From: Apostichopus japonicus
Taxonomy: Eukaryota > Echinodermata > Holothuroidea > Aspidochirotida > Stichopodidae
NCBI RefSeq assembly: GCF_037975245.1
Contig: NC_092577.1
Location: 36,942,898-37,006,897 of the forward strand
Length of the DNA stretch: 64,000 nucleotides
Direction: 5' to 3'
The notes beneath the pieces were generated by a model that worked only from the letters and a program-made list of their open reading frames with translations, searched no databases and had not been told where the DNA came from. Below are positions 56,501 to 61,494 of the stretch, in pieces (the first letter of the stretch is position 1; every line of letters begins with the position of its first letter). The translations under genes were made by a program, and so were the position numbers.

Positions 56501-56942
56501 ACCATTGTACACATATCATTGTGCTTACATAACGGTATGTAATAACACAATGTTACCTGTACCACTAATATGGTACTATTGATAGTAATGATAATTAACA
56601 CTAGGCTAACTTGAATACATAATCTGGGTCAATAAAATTCTGCTATAATAACATTTACTGTAAATTTGTGTAAATACAAAATTTAAATGATCTACCCCTG
56701 ATAACCAAGGGATTTAACTTGCCTTGGCGTAAATGTCCCACTGTGTCTGCTATACTGCCCCTCTTCACACGAGATATAAATGCACCAAGGTTGCCTGCCT
56801 CTTTCCTCTTGCCTCCCACGACCTTCAGACCTAGGATGGCGCTAGAGTCCTGAGGCGTCCCCGCATCGACTGGATTCTTTCTTAGTACCATGCGCCCAAC
56901 CAAACAGCCGTTCTGAATATCTTGTTGCCAGGTTACAGGATT
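26385..56942 (-). CDS. RIM: RIM active-zone protein, C-terminal two thirds (15 exons, partial at the 5' end)
   Basis: RIM is a presynaptic active-zone scaffold that links Rab3 vesicles, Munc13, RIM-BP and calcium channels. The assignment rests on domain order and family words I recognise. PDZ is at residues ~15-112 (numbering from 56942), with ILGLKVVGGK and TVGHLRQGDEVLSWNG. C2A is at ~196-313, with IKLWYDS, RNPYMKM, KWNQTF and DDEPHWY. C2B is at ~865-985, with GDMQIG, PYVKVYLME, TLDPLYQQ and VWGDYGRMD. Exons (5' to 3'): 56942-56723, 53564-53441, 48558-48470, 45271-45114, 44688-44558, 43647-43482, 41390-41177, 38359-38213, 34487-33918, 33536-33245, 31175-30946, 29563-29419, 29014-28800, 27007-26868, 26588-26385. 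They sum to 3,045 nt, in frame throughout. Both C2 domains lack most of the Ca-binding aspartates, as is known for RIM C2 domains. The N-terminal Rab3/Munc13-binding half is not in view. Alternative exons cannot be excluded. Confidence 0.93.
26868..27007 (-). CDS. RIM: RIM exon: C2B, polybasic strand
   Basis: 46 codons: PYVKVYLMEGKNCIGKKKTK and then VARRTLDPLYQQVLVFEEDH and RGKILQ. The lysine-rich strand is the surface known in RIM C2B to bind acidic phospholipids. PAPY replaces the usual Ca-ligand motif. The acceptor is attttttgtag and the donor is CAG|GTACTT. Confidence 0.97.
27215..27960. repeat. ~145-bp diverged repeat carrying DR1 hormone-receptor half-sites
   Basis: Five diverged units share cttgagatat(t)gtgttta, ggttttcacaatttgac, ggtgactcaaatgaccttt and ggcttcttgtactcaatgtgg. 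Two contain TGACCTTTGACCT exactly (27534-27546 and 27682-27694), and a third has one change (27825-27837). On the minus strand this reads AGGTCA-A-AGGTCA, a canonical DR1. Similar repeat words are, to my memory, widespread in marine invertebrates. Confidence 0.75.
28265..28500. mobile_element. Inverted-terminus element with internal tandem copies (copy 2)
   Basis: Two direct copies of a unit with ttaggaactgtttg(t/c)actgtca and ccagtgctttgaagcat (28329-28463) are preceded by a diverged inverted copy near 28267-28292. The reverse complement matches the modules at 42985-43140 at nearly every position over about 45 bp. This is therefore the same family in opposite orientation within one gene. Confidence 0.45.
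28800..29014 (-). CDS. RIM: RIM exon: start of C2B
   Basis: 71 codons. GPDGQFGEFLEGLGPSQLVG and RQVLGSPILGDMQIG lead into the first C2B strands (GRLEVEIIRARGLL). This is one of the most family-specific stretches in RIM. The acceptor is gattccacag and the donor is G|GTGAGC. The split codon gives Ala in the PAPYVK motif. Confidence 0.97.
29419..29563 (-). CDS. RIM: RIM exon: segment before C2B
   Basis: 47 codons with KNLRRGFQRTEEVGIEMARD and QASRDSNDGSVCSFNSDGSS. These align by eye with the vertebrate RIM words KKLRSTVQRSTETGLAVEMR and QASRESTDGSMNSYSSEG. The acceptor is gctcaccag and the donor is GG|GTAAGA. Confidence 0.95.
29990..30695. repeat. 62-bp tandem repeat, about 11 copies, in RIM intron
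   Basis: The unit has ctatttataacaggcatctc and gttatccactgcccggacca. A two-unit higher-order pattern alternates between ctgaataaag and ctctatatag forms. One ~180-bp block (30241-30420) is repeated at 30482-30660. Confidence 0.93.
30946..31175 (-). CDS. RIM: RIM exon: conserved pre-C2B segment
   Basis: 76 codons. SAFTAKMQ, SSNDMYLYEKNEGSISDS and KKRRGSIAKVASLVGLSKKS follow the conserved RIM pattern (SFTPKMQ; EMYxLExNDGSQSDTA; KKRRSSxxAKxVAIVxxxxxS). The acceptor is read as attccaag|CAG. A second AG three bases on is possible, but the phase of the previous exon fits the first. The donor is G|GTAAGA. Confidence 0.93.
31176..33244. other. RIM intron without an array
   Basis: It contains two poly-G runs on the plus strand (31497-31509 and 31693-31703), poly-C in the RIM transcript, and the possible LINE tail at 32425. 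No further exon is needed, because the flanking exons join in frame. Confidence 0.7.
32425..32515 (+). mobile_element. Possible LINE/SINE 3' tail fragment
   Basis: The words tgtacagcgcc, gtgcgctttataag and a terminal aataaacataatcataat resemble the 3' tails of L2/CR1-type retroelements (a GCGCTATATAA motif followed by short AT-rich repeats). It lies in a RIM intron. The evidence is resemblance only. Confidence 0.3.
33245..33536 (-). CDS. RIM: RIM exon: basic helix and Ser-rich linker
   Basis: 96 codons. It starts with TADLEERTRQIKLKMKVNQY, a charged helix-like segment corresponding to the DLEERTRQMKxKxH region of RIMs. A long Ser/Thr-rich stretch follows (SDSNVSSTSDISAVTQASMS) and then RPRHTRKL. 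The acceptor is gtgtcggtag and the donor is AG|GTGAGT. Confidence 0.92.
33716..33912. repeat. ~24-bp GTGCATGGTGACACC minisatellite next to a RIM donor
   Basis: About eight copies of ggtggtgcatggtgacacct and variants. The array runs to within about 5 bp of the exon end at 33918, so the intron side of the donor is itself part of the repeat edge. It occupies about half of the 381-bp intron between 33537 and 33917. Confidence 0.9.
33918..34487 (-). CDS. RIM: RIM exon: long Ser/Arg-rich linker with RIM-BP-type SH3 ligand
   Basis: 189 codons, the largest exon. It begins with a proline run (TPPPPEE) and continues through Arg/Ser-rich stretches (SRRPRSPSPLRRDRHR, SRRSRSPSRRSD), then PNTPYRGERDS. It ends with RQLPVVPSSLSRGDK. 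The Arg-x-x-Pro-x-x-Pro motif at the end is the type that binds RIM-BP SH3 domains in other RIMs and lies, as expected, between C2A and C2B. The acceptor is tctgtcatcag and the donor is G|GTAAGT. A minisatellite abuts the donor side. Confidence 0.92.
33943..33963 (-). other. RQLPVVP motif (predicted RIM-BP SH3 ligand)
   Basis: The codons read R-Q-L-P-V-V-P (residues 592-598 of the joined protein). In RIMs a motif of this RxxPxxP class between the C2 domains recruits RIM-binding protein, which in turn tethers voltage-gated calcium channels. The role here is inferred from position and sequence. Confidence 0.75.
34886..34931. repeat. 17-bp-arm perfect hairpin in RIM intron
   Basis: tgtcctttgaataactt (34886-34902) and its exact reverse complement (34915-34931) flank a 12-nt loop. 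It lies about 400 bp from the exon acceptor at 34487, on the intron side. Confidence 0.85.
35240..36540. repeat. 156-bp higher-order repeat, 8.3 copies, in RIM intron
   Basis: The unit runs from atgacatttgtgagcaatag to tatagaccattgcagacc. It contains two copies of a 24-bp module (ataaccggcatgagatgtat plus ccat). At 156 = 3 x 52, stops are absent in one plus-strand frame, which explains the 452-codon open frame at 35184-36542. I do not regard that frame as a gene. Confidence 0.95.
36541..37115. repeat. 24-bp tandem repeat, about 23 copies, continuous with the 156-bp array
   Basis: The unit is catgagatgtatcaatataa plus ccgg/ccag. It is the same module found twice in each 156-bp unit, so the two arrays share an origin. 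A 24-bp period keeps frames open on both strands, giving spurious 154- and 238-codon frames. Confidence 0.95.
38213..38359 (-). CDS. RIM: RIM exon: acidic/Pro linker
   Basis: 48 codons: GSVNNLGGAGDGASLSSF and then a segment with SEDDPPIPDPEFISMPQRKT. No domain is recognised. Clean splice signals (tactttttcag; G|GTGAGT) and frame continuity on both sides support it. At 147 nt it is a multiple of three, so it could be skipped in frame. Confidence 0.85.
39672..40425. repeat. 45-bp tandem repeat, about 17 copies, in RIM intron
   Basis: The unit is gtgaaaaataatgatttcaa plus ttatttagggatcatccttg plus cagta. Copies in the last third carry 9-bp deletions (tttcatttaggg). The open plus-strand frame (15-residue period) results from the period and is judged non-coding. 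Confidence 0.95.
40930..41085. mobile_element. 156-bp miniature inverted-repeat element in RIM intron
   Basis: Perfect 24-bp inverted termini (40930-40953 and 41062-41085; accaaccatggagggtcatg then tgac) extend with one mismatch to about 31 bp. They surround a ~90-bp core with no coding capacity. The size and structure fit a MITE. I see no clear target duplication. It ends 91 bp from the C2A exon donor at 41177. Confidence 0.6.
41177..41390 (-). CDS. RIM: RIM exon: end of C2A and following linker
   Basis: 71 codons. VLIPLDAAPFDDEPHWY is the last C2A strand (vertebrate form: ELETALLDDEPHWY). A hydrophilic linker with DSDISDFDEG follows. The acceptor is gactttcaccag and the donor is G|GTAACA. 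A 45-bp minisatellite begins about 20 bp upstream of the acceptor, on the intron side. Confidence 0.95.
41411..42450. repeat. 45-bp minisatellite abutting the C2A acceptor, about 23 copies
   Basis: Plus-strand unit: attgagaaccagaggcagcg plus gatgagggttcaaactaagg plus c and variants. On the RIM strand each unit is pyrimidine-rich and ends in ccttag, which resembles a 3' splice site. The last unit lies about 20 bp before the true acceptor at 41391. The 287-codon minus-strand frame is a by-product of the period. Confidence 0.95.
42990..43268. mobile_element. 279-bp inverted-terminus element with internal tandem copies (copy 1)
   Basis: The outer 24-bp ends (42990-43013 and 43245-43268; ttcaaagcac(t)...gacagta) are inverted copies with one mismatch. 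The left terminal module, including the words acagtacaaacagttcctaa, is repeated three times at roughly 80-90 bp spacing. The same family, inverted, lies at 28.3 kb. Confidence 0.45.
43482..43647 (-). CDS. RIM: RIM exon: C2A, middle part
   Basis: 55 codons with EETKRRTKPVVNTLTPKWNQ, then TFTYGPLKRSEFRGRELEVT and IWDFEHYGAKEFLGE. These are the polybasic strand 4, the KWNQTF core and the degenerate third Ca loop of RIM C2A. The acceptor is ttactcctgcag and the donor is GAG|GTAAGT. Confidence 0.96.
43785..44508. repeat. 82-bp tandem repeat, about 9 copies, filling most of a RIM intron
   Basis: The unit has gcaatatatgtgtcctcaat, atgtaggccctttaacccct and ctgctgggtgtcagctgcag. Copies of 82 and 85 bp occur. 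It takes up about 0.7 kb of the 910-bp intron between the first two C2A exons. Confidence 0.95.
44558..44688 (-). CDS. RIM: RIM exon: C2A, first part
   Basis: 43 codons encoding IKLWYDSNNYGVNVTLHGVQ and then a loop with RNPYMKMFLLPDR. In a Ca-binding C2 domain the SDPY motif supplies aspartates, whereas here the loop reads RNPY, as in RIM C2A. The donor is AG|GTATGT. The 82-bp minisatellite stops about 50 bp beyond this donor. Confidence 0.95.
45114..45271 (-). CDS. RIM: RIM exon: linker leading into C2A
   Basis: 52 codons. It carries VKRPSVTVTSPGSPGLPRR, which matches the conserved pre-C2A segment of vertebrate RIMs (PSISVTSPxSPGxxR), and it ends in GEIQ, directly before C2A strand 1. The acceptor is gtcattcgcag and the donor is CAG|GTAGGA. 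Confidence 0.93.
45730..46660. repeat. ATGCAT/TATATA composite array in RIM intron
   Basis: Irregular alternation of tgcatgcatatatagctac and tgcatgtttac modules. Palindromic TGCATGCA and alternating purine-pyrimidine runs give it potential to form cruciforms or Z-DNA. Open frames on both strands here are by-products of the repeat. Confidence 0.93.
46935..48012. repeat. 40-bp tandem repeat, about 27 copies, in RIM intron
   Basis: The unit is caatcattgataatacccca plus aacttaactggttactgtag. Variants (gtag/acatag, ggataat, aatcttaactgatt) recur in blocks near the 47.7-48.0 kb end. Confidence 0.95.
48470..48558 (-). CDS. RIM: RIM exon: short Ser-rich linker after PDZ
   Basis: 29 codons with a Ser/Arg/Gln-rich composition (SETSQSSRGKAADQF and so on). 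There is no recognisable domain. It is assigned by position, by a strong acceptor (ctctttcttag), by the donor A|GTAAGA, and by keeping frame between the PDZ and pre-C2A exons. It is the least conserved exon of the set, and its size suggests it could be alternatively spliced. Skipping it would shift frame, however, because 89 is not a multiple of three. Confidence 0.8.
51011..52157. repeat. 64-bp tandem repeat, about 18 copies, in RIM intron
   Basis: The unit has ggagttattggctgaggata and caggaagtcagaatactacc. Variants such as gaggagaca/gaggataca and catttag/cattgag are interspersed. Copies are more than 95% alike by eye. Confidence 0.95.
52550..52683 (-). mobile_element. Candidate tRNA-derived SINE
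   Basis: The tRNA-like head (52683-52613) is followed on the minus strand by a ~40-nt body (ggaagttttttcaccgttct...) and then by a simple AT tail near 52550-52562. Head, body and simple tail is the layout of a tRNA-derived SINE. The 3' limit is uncertain, and no convincing target-site duplication was found (only a 6-bp ttcaat match). The orientation is the same as RIM. Confidence 0.5.
52613..52683 (-). tRNA. tRNA-like cloverleaf (anticodon ATA), probably a SINE head rather than a working tRNA
   Basis: These 71 nt fold as a full cloverleaf by eye. The acceptor stem has 7 bp with one A-G mismatch. The D arm pairs GCCT with GGGT. The anticodon stem pairs TCCGC with GCGGG around loop ATATAAA. 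The T arm pairs CTGGG with CCCGG around TTCAAAT. The internal pol III boxes are visible (A box around TAGCCTAGTGGTTAG, B box GGTTCAAATCC). The D-arm words resemble tRNA-Glu or tRNA-Asp. Against a functional tRNA: an A34 anticodon ATA is unusual for Tyr, the acceptor stem is mismatched, and it sits in a RIM intron with a non-tRNA body downstream. Confidence 0.6.
53441..53564 (-). CDS. RIM: RIM exon: end of PDZ domain
   Basis: It encodes GDEVLSWNGHDLQGKDFNEV and then YNIIYESKAEAQVELVVARP, which closes the PDZ fold. The acceptor is aactttcag and the donor is GG|GTGAGT. The final split codon (GG+T) joins exactly to the exon at 48558, so no exon is needed in the 4.9-kb intron between them. Confidence 0.95.
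54428..55462. mobile_element. Non-autonomous hAT-like DNA transposon in RIM intron
   Basis: Both ends read TAGTGTTT(A/G)CACGGGT in inverted orientation (54428-54443 and 55447-55462), one mismatch in 16. The element is flanked by identical 8-bp copies of ctatatat (54420-54427 and 55463-55470). An 8-bp target duplication and a YARNG terminus are hAT hallmarks. The subterminal regions are full of CGGGTACCCG-type palindromes. Inside, a ~164-bp block (from about 55112 and again from about 55276) is duplicated, with a partial third copy near 55000. No transposase frame is seen, so it is non-autonomous. The flank is AT-rich, so chance contributes somewhat to the duplication match. Confidence 0.85.
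56723..56942 (-). CDS. RIM: RIM exon: start of PDZ domain
   Basis: This is the first visible RIM exon, 73 codons plus one base. It opens with NPVTWQQ, the counterpart of the HPVTWQ that precedes the PDZ domain in vertebrate RIMs. It then carries the carboxylate-loop region ILGLKVVGGK and AFISRVKRGSIADTVGHLRQ. The acceptor reads ccctaaacag. The donor is a GC donor (CAAG|GCAAGT), the usual context for GC-AG introns. The split Gly codon it makes with 53564 restores the RIM words HLRxGDEVL. Starting phase 0 is assumed, because the upstream exon is not in view. Confidence 0.93.
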
Positions 56943-59900
56943 CTGTTTAGGGAATGAGGAGTCCTTACAGTTATTTAGTTAAATAGCACTAGATACAGTT
57001 CATTAGAGGAATAGTAATTACCAAGTACTAGCAAAAATAAAAAACAATTTCAAACCAGCCTTGAAAGGTTAAAATGAGGTGGCCACATTACACAATCAAA
57101 TTTATAATTGAATTTATTATATACATTATTCATCTAGCAAATGCAAGCTTTCTGTTATTTTGTTTTCTGAAGTTTTATTTTTCAAATGTTACAGGTTTTG
57201 TGTACATGCACTACTACAGTCATCTTTCCTTTTGTGTAGCAATGTGGCCATTTCTATACCACATATTTTGCTATATACAGTACTTAAGCATTGTATGCAT
57301 ATATATGCTGCTGAAATGAATAATTTTCTGAACAAATATTCAAAATAGCATGATAAACCACAGGAGGTTGCAATTCATGAAAAGTTAGCTGGGGACATTG
57401 GTCACTAATTAATGTATTTATCTCAAAGTAACGATGACCAGTTCCAGTCATAATGCCACTAATACTAGCATGTTTAATTGCTGCAGTGGAAAAGCAATGT
57501 TTTTTTTTTTTTACAATTTAATGGCATGAAATCAACCAACATGTTGTTTTCTTATCTCTCACAAAGCAATTCAATATTTGTAGGGATGAATAAAAGACAA
57601 ATGGAGAAAAATGTGGTAAAACGATCAAACCAAAATTAAAATGAAATTGCAAGGAAGTCTTTTTTCTTTGGACATGGATATAAGATGACAAACACATTTA
57701 TACAAACACATTTATAGAAAATTGAAATATTACAGATAACAATAAAAAGACATAAAATGCCACCAAAATCTGCCAAGTTCATGCAACATTTAGTCAGATC
57801 TGAACAGGCTTTTTATATTCAGCCTCATTTGTTAAAATGGTACTGATACATGAAACAAAAACATTGAAATACAAAACAATTAGCCAACAATTACTGACTG
57901 TCACAACTTGATTAAAATTGATGGGAAACTTGTAAAAATACAACTAAGCGGTTATTCTATACAGTGATGAGGCCAGGAAGATTATTTTCAACATAATTGT
58001 TGTCATTTCTGTGAAAAAGCATAAAATTTGTATTGTTTCTTGGATGTAGTGTTTGGTTTACAGTTGTTATGTATGTATATCTACATAGTCAGTCTTGCTG
58101 TTAAAATAAATCAAAACTTCCATCAAATGTGTTAGGTCTATGAAATAATGCCTCATTCATGTTCAGGCTACAAAGGATCCTTATGCATGGGATGGCCAAT
58201 TAAAAGTTTGCTTATGTAATGCAATGATTAGGGGAAGGAAGGGGAGAGATACGGATGGGAAGGGTAACTGACAGGAGGCGAAGCAAGATTGGAAGAGGGA
58301 GGGAGGGAGGGAGAGGCTTATCATGAAGTCTGCTGATAAGTTTTATACTTGATGCATAGTGGCATACATTAGTTATAATTTCTGCTAATGATTTTTCCTC
58401 CCCCAAATTTTATTAAAATTATAGTCAGGAGATAGCTGGACAATAAGATTAGAAGTACAGGGCAACGTCATATTGGGAAATAATAAAAAAGGGGGGGGGA
58501 TCATGGTGAGGTGGTATTGGATTTCAAAACCTGCCCAGTTCTTGAATGTGTACAAAGTTGCTACACTTAATGTTTTGACTCAAAAAGTGTAAATCTATAA
58601 GGGGGTGGGGGGGGGGGGTTGGGGAGAGAAAGTATATGATATCCTCATTGCCTTACCGTTACCTTACTAAAACAGCCATCCATTATTACAGTGTCTTCCT
58701 CATAACTGTTCTATAACATGCAAAATTGAATCCACTCAATATTTTCCTTTACTTTTTCCTTTGTCTTCCTGCTTTTGAAATATTAAACAAATGGACTGCA
58801 ATATTTCCAGTTAACGTATTAACCATTCCATATGCTTTTTTTTTGCCTTTTATTTTGCGGCCGTTCTGCTGTCCTGTGACATTTCCAAAGCTCACTGATT
58901 GGCAGAGAAAGTGAGATATCGTCTCTCTCTCTCTCTCACTCGGCCTATACATGTTTGCTCTGCTGACGATTCTTCCCGTTTAAAACTCAGTGAATCCCTC
59001 TGACATTAATCTGTGTACCACTTGACATTTCAAAGAACCTATTACGAGAAGCAGACGTGAATGGAAACATGACGTTTGCATCGGGACTTAATTACCGCAG
59101 CAAAATTGTGCTCTTGTTTTCTCGGAGACTAATGAACACCAGTCAGAATTTTTTTAAAAAGCAACGAAAGCAGAAAGGAGGCAAAAATAGAGTGAATCAA
59201 GTGGATCTACATGTATATTATTACCAATTGTTATAGCATTATCTGGCTCTTTTAATTGAGTCACAGGAAGATAACGAGAAATCAAATTATTCCAAAATAA
59301 ATTTTGGGGGCAAGCAAACCTCACAAGTGACCTTCAGTTCTGTCCCTTAAATATTATTCATAGAGAGAGAGAGAGGTGGAGAGAGAGGGAGTGGGCGAAT
59401 TGTGTTATCTATGGGTCTTCCTGGTGTTCATTTTATTTCTTTAAAATAGTAGGGAGAGCTAAAAAAGGTTGCAAAAGAGAAAGATGATGTATTTGCGGTT
59501 TGATATTCTTTTGTTTTTACTATTTGTAATTTGTTTTTTAGTATCTAGACCTAGAGACTTATTAATATCTCGGGTAAAATCAGAACACATACAGTATGTT
59601 AAAGGACCAAGACTAGATTCTTTGTGTATTTAATTGCTCCCTGCTATATTATAGCACAACGATGGCCCTGGGACAAACTACAAGTAATTTACATTTCCAA
59701 TTTTTATACCAAATATAGGGTCATAAAATTGCCGCTTAAAATATGATTATATTTTGCTTAGTAAATACTGGTTGGGTTTCTGTGTGTTATCTATTGTGAT
59801 TTTAATTTGTTCATTGTATGGTCCTACGACATGACCTTATACACTTAAAGGCCAACTATGGTGACTTTTTGATGAACATTAAATCCCACCATTGTGCATG

Positions 59901-60040
59901 TATGTAATCCTTAACTCACTCCAATTACATTGCTGTAATTAACTTTACCAATTACGGACGTTAATCCGTGAAAAATGGGAAGAAAGTCAGCTTTATAGGA
60001 AACCTATTTCAGACATTCCTGAAACATTCCGAAGACATCA
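56943..60040. other. Upstream of the first visible RIM exon; probably intron
   Basis: AT-rich, with poly-G runs (56450-56459 just below, 58491-58499 and 58607-58618), GGGA-rich purines at 58270-58315 and short CT/GA tracts (58922-58938 and 59363-59390). The next upstream RIM exon was not recognised; RIM linkers are poorly conserved, so one could be hidden here. Confidence 0.5.
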
Positions 60041-61494
60041 GGTGACCATGTGACTTCATCTTTGGTATACCGCACTCACAACAATACTTTTAGTGTGTAA
60101 AGTTGTATACTTGAGCTGCCAAAAACGTCAATGATATTACTCCTTTTTCCCCGAAATGCCACAATTCTGTGTTGTTGGAGGTTGCAGTTATACCTCAGCC
60201 AACAAAAGCATCAGCTTTTTTAGCTTTCCGAGTAGAAGAACCGACGTAAAACGCCGTAGACTTTGGATCAATTTTGTGAGATCCACACAGATAGATTTTT
60301 CAGCACCCGGAGTATCTCATGCCCATGAGTCCACATGCATGACCTTGCCTCTGTGTATGCTGCAAATGTCTCATTCTACGAAACTTACTTTCGATAGCTG
60401 TGGCGGACATAGCTAATGTGAAATTGACCGTTTCAAGTCTCCTCGTAAACTTGCCCTGGATGTTCTTACAAGTAACTTTATATCACGCAATGGACACTAC
60501 TATTTACTGTTTGAGATGATCGTATGTAGACTGTGTATTGACCGTGCCTAAAGGGTAGCATTGTTTGTAGTGAGTTACAACTCCCGCCGGGTTGGCTCAC
60601 AGCATGTATAAATAGTTATGTTAGGATTTCATCGCATTTATCCATTACATTTGTTGTATTCCAGTATCGTGAGTTTGTGATACATTATATTGTCCGTTAT
60701 GTTTGTTCCCACATCTGCATGGTCCAAGGAGTGGAATAAAACAGTACTATATAGCAATCGGACGTTTTATTTCGTTCGTGACTGTCTTGAGATTGTGGGA
60801 TGTTACTGGTCAAGGCCTGTTTCAACTAGACCTAACTATATGGAATTACACAGAGTCACGGTAGTATTTCGCCCAGGATTGAACAAGAAACGTGGATTTG
60901 GATATCAACTGCTAAATTTGGTTTATTGACAGGATACTTTTTCTGTGTTTGTACTTTTGGATATTAAAATGAGTAAGTTCTATGTTCAGCTGAAGCTTAG
61001 TCATGTATATGCTACCCTGGTAGATTCGGGCCAGCGTCTCCTCGTAGTTGTTCGATTATGTTTAGTGATATTTGGTAATTCGTTGATAGTAACGTAAACC
61101 ATTTTCCTGTGACATATCAGGCATGAGGCATCTTTTAGGTCTATTCTTCTGTTCAGTTTGCGGAATCTTGCGATCAAATTGTATTATGGAATCGGCATGC
61201 TGCTTGCATGTTCTACAGTACCGTACGTACCTATTGACGCTCCGCTATGTAAACAATGCCTCAATTTGAGTGGAAATTTTGCAACAGAAACAACCCATTT
61301 TACTAAATTTTCTGCTTAAAATTGTCTTAAAACTAATTGTTTACCTTCATGTGTTCTTGTTTTAAGCTAACAGCTTTCAAACGCTCCAAATTGGAAGTCA
61401 AATACAGTACAATTGTTGGCTATCTGTTTATAAACAGTACCTATTTCAGGGTTTGATTTTCGCGGTATACCAAAGATGACGTCACACGGTGACC
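60041..61494. mobile_element. Candidate TIR element carrying the THAP-like frame
   Basis: The 33-bp segments at 60041-60073 (ggtgaccatgtgacttcatc and on) and 61462-61494 are inverted copies matching at 30 of 33 bases. They bracket the THAP-like frame 1.4 kb apart. No target duplication lies directly outside them (agacatca against agaggctc), so they may be subterminal, with the true ends further out. A second open stretch at 60690-60929 has no recognisable domain and no ATG start. A TATA-like tataaata lies near 60607. No catalytic DDE/D region is visible, so the element would be non-autonomous or decayed. Confidence 0.5.
60156..60416 (+). CDS. THAP-like zinc-finger N-terminus, incomplete
   Basis: The 86-codon frame starts MPQFCVVGGC and continues with SISFFSFPSRR and RRRLWINFVRST. 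This is the start of a C2CH THAP DNA-binding domain: Met-Pro, Cys-x4-Cys, a Phe-Pro core and the invariant Trp. The expected Cys-x2-His-Phe follows at no normal distance. The only in-frame C-x2-H (CGGH) is 72 residues after the second Cys, further than the roughly 35-53 of the family. Either an intron starts near the GTATCT at about 60309 or the gene is decayed. THAP domains occur in host transcription factors and in P-element-type transposases. The flanking inverted repeats favour the latter. Confidence 0.55.
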   Translation: MPQFCVVGGCSYTSANKSISFFSFPSRRTDVKRRRLWINFVRSTQIDFSAPGVSHAHESTCMTLPLCMLQMSHSTKLTFDSCGGHS

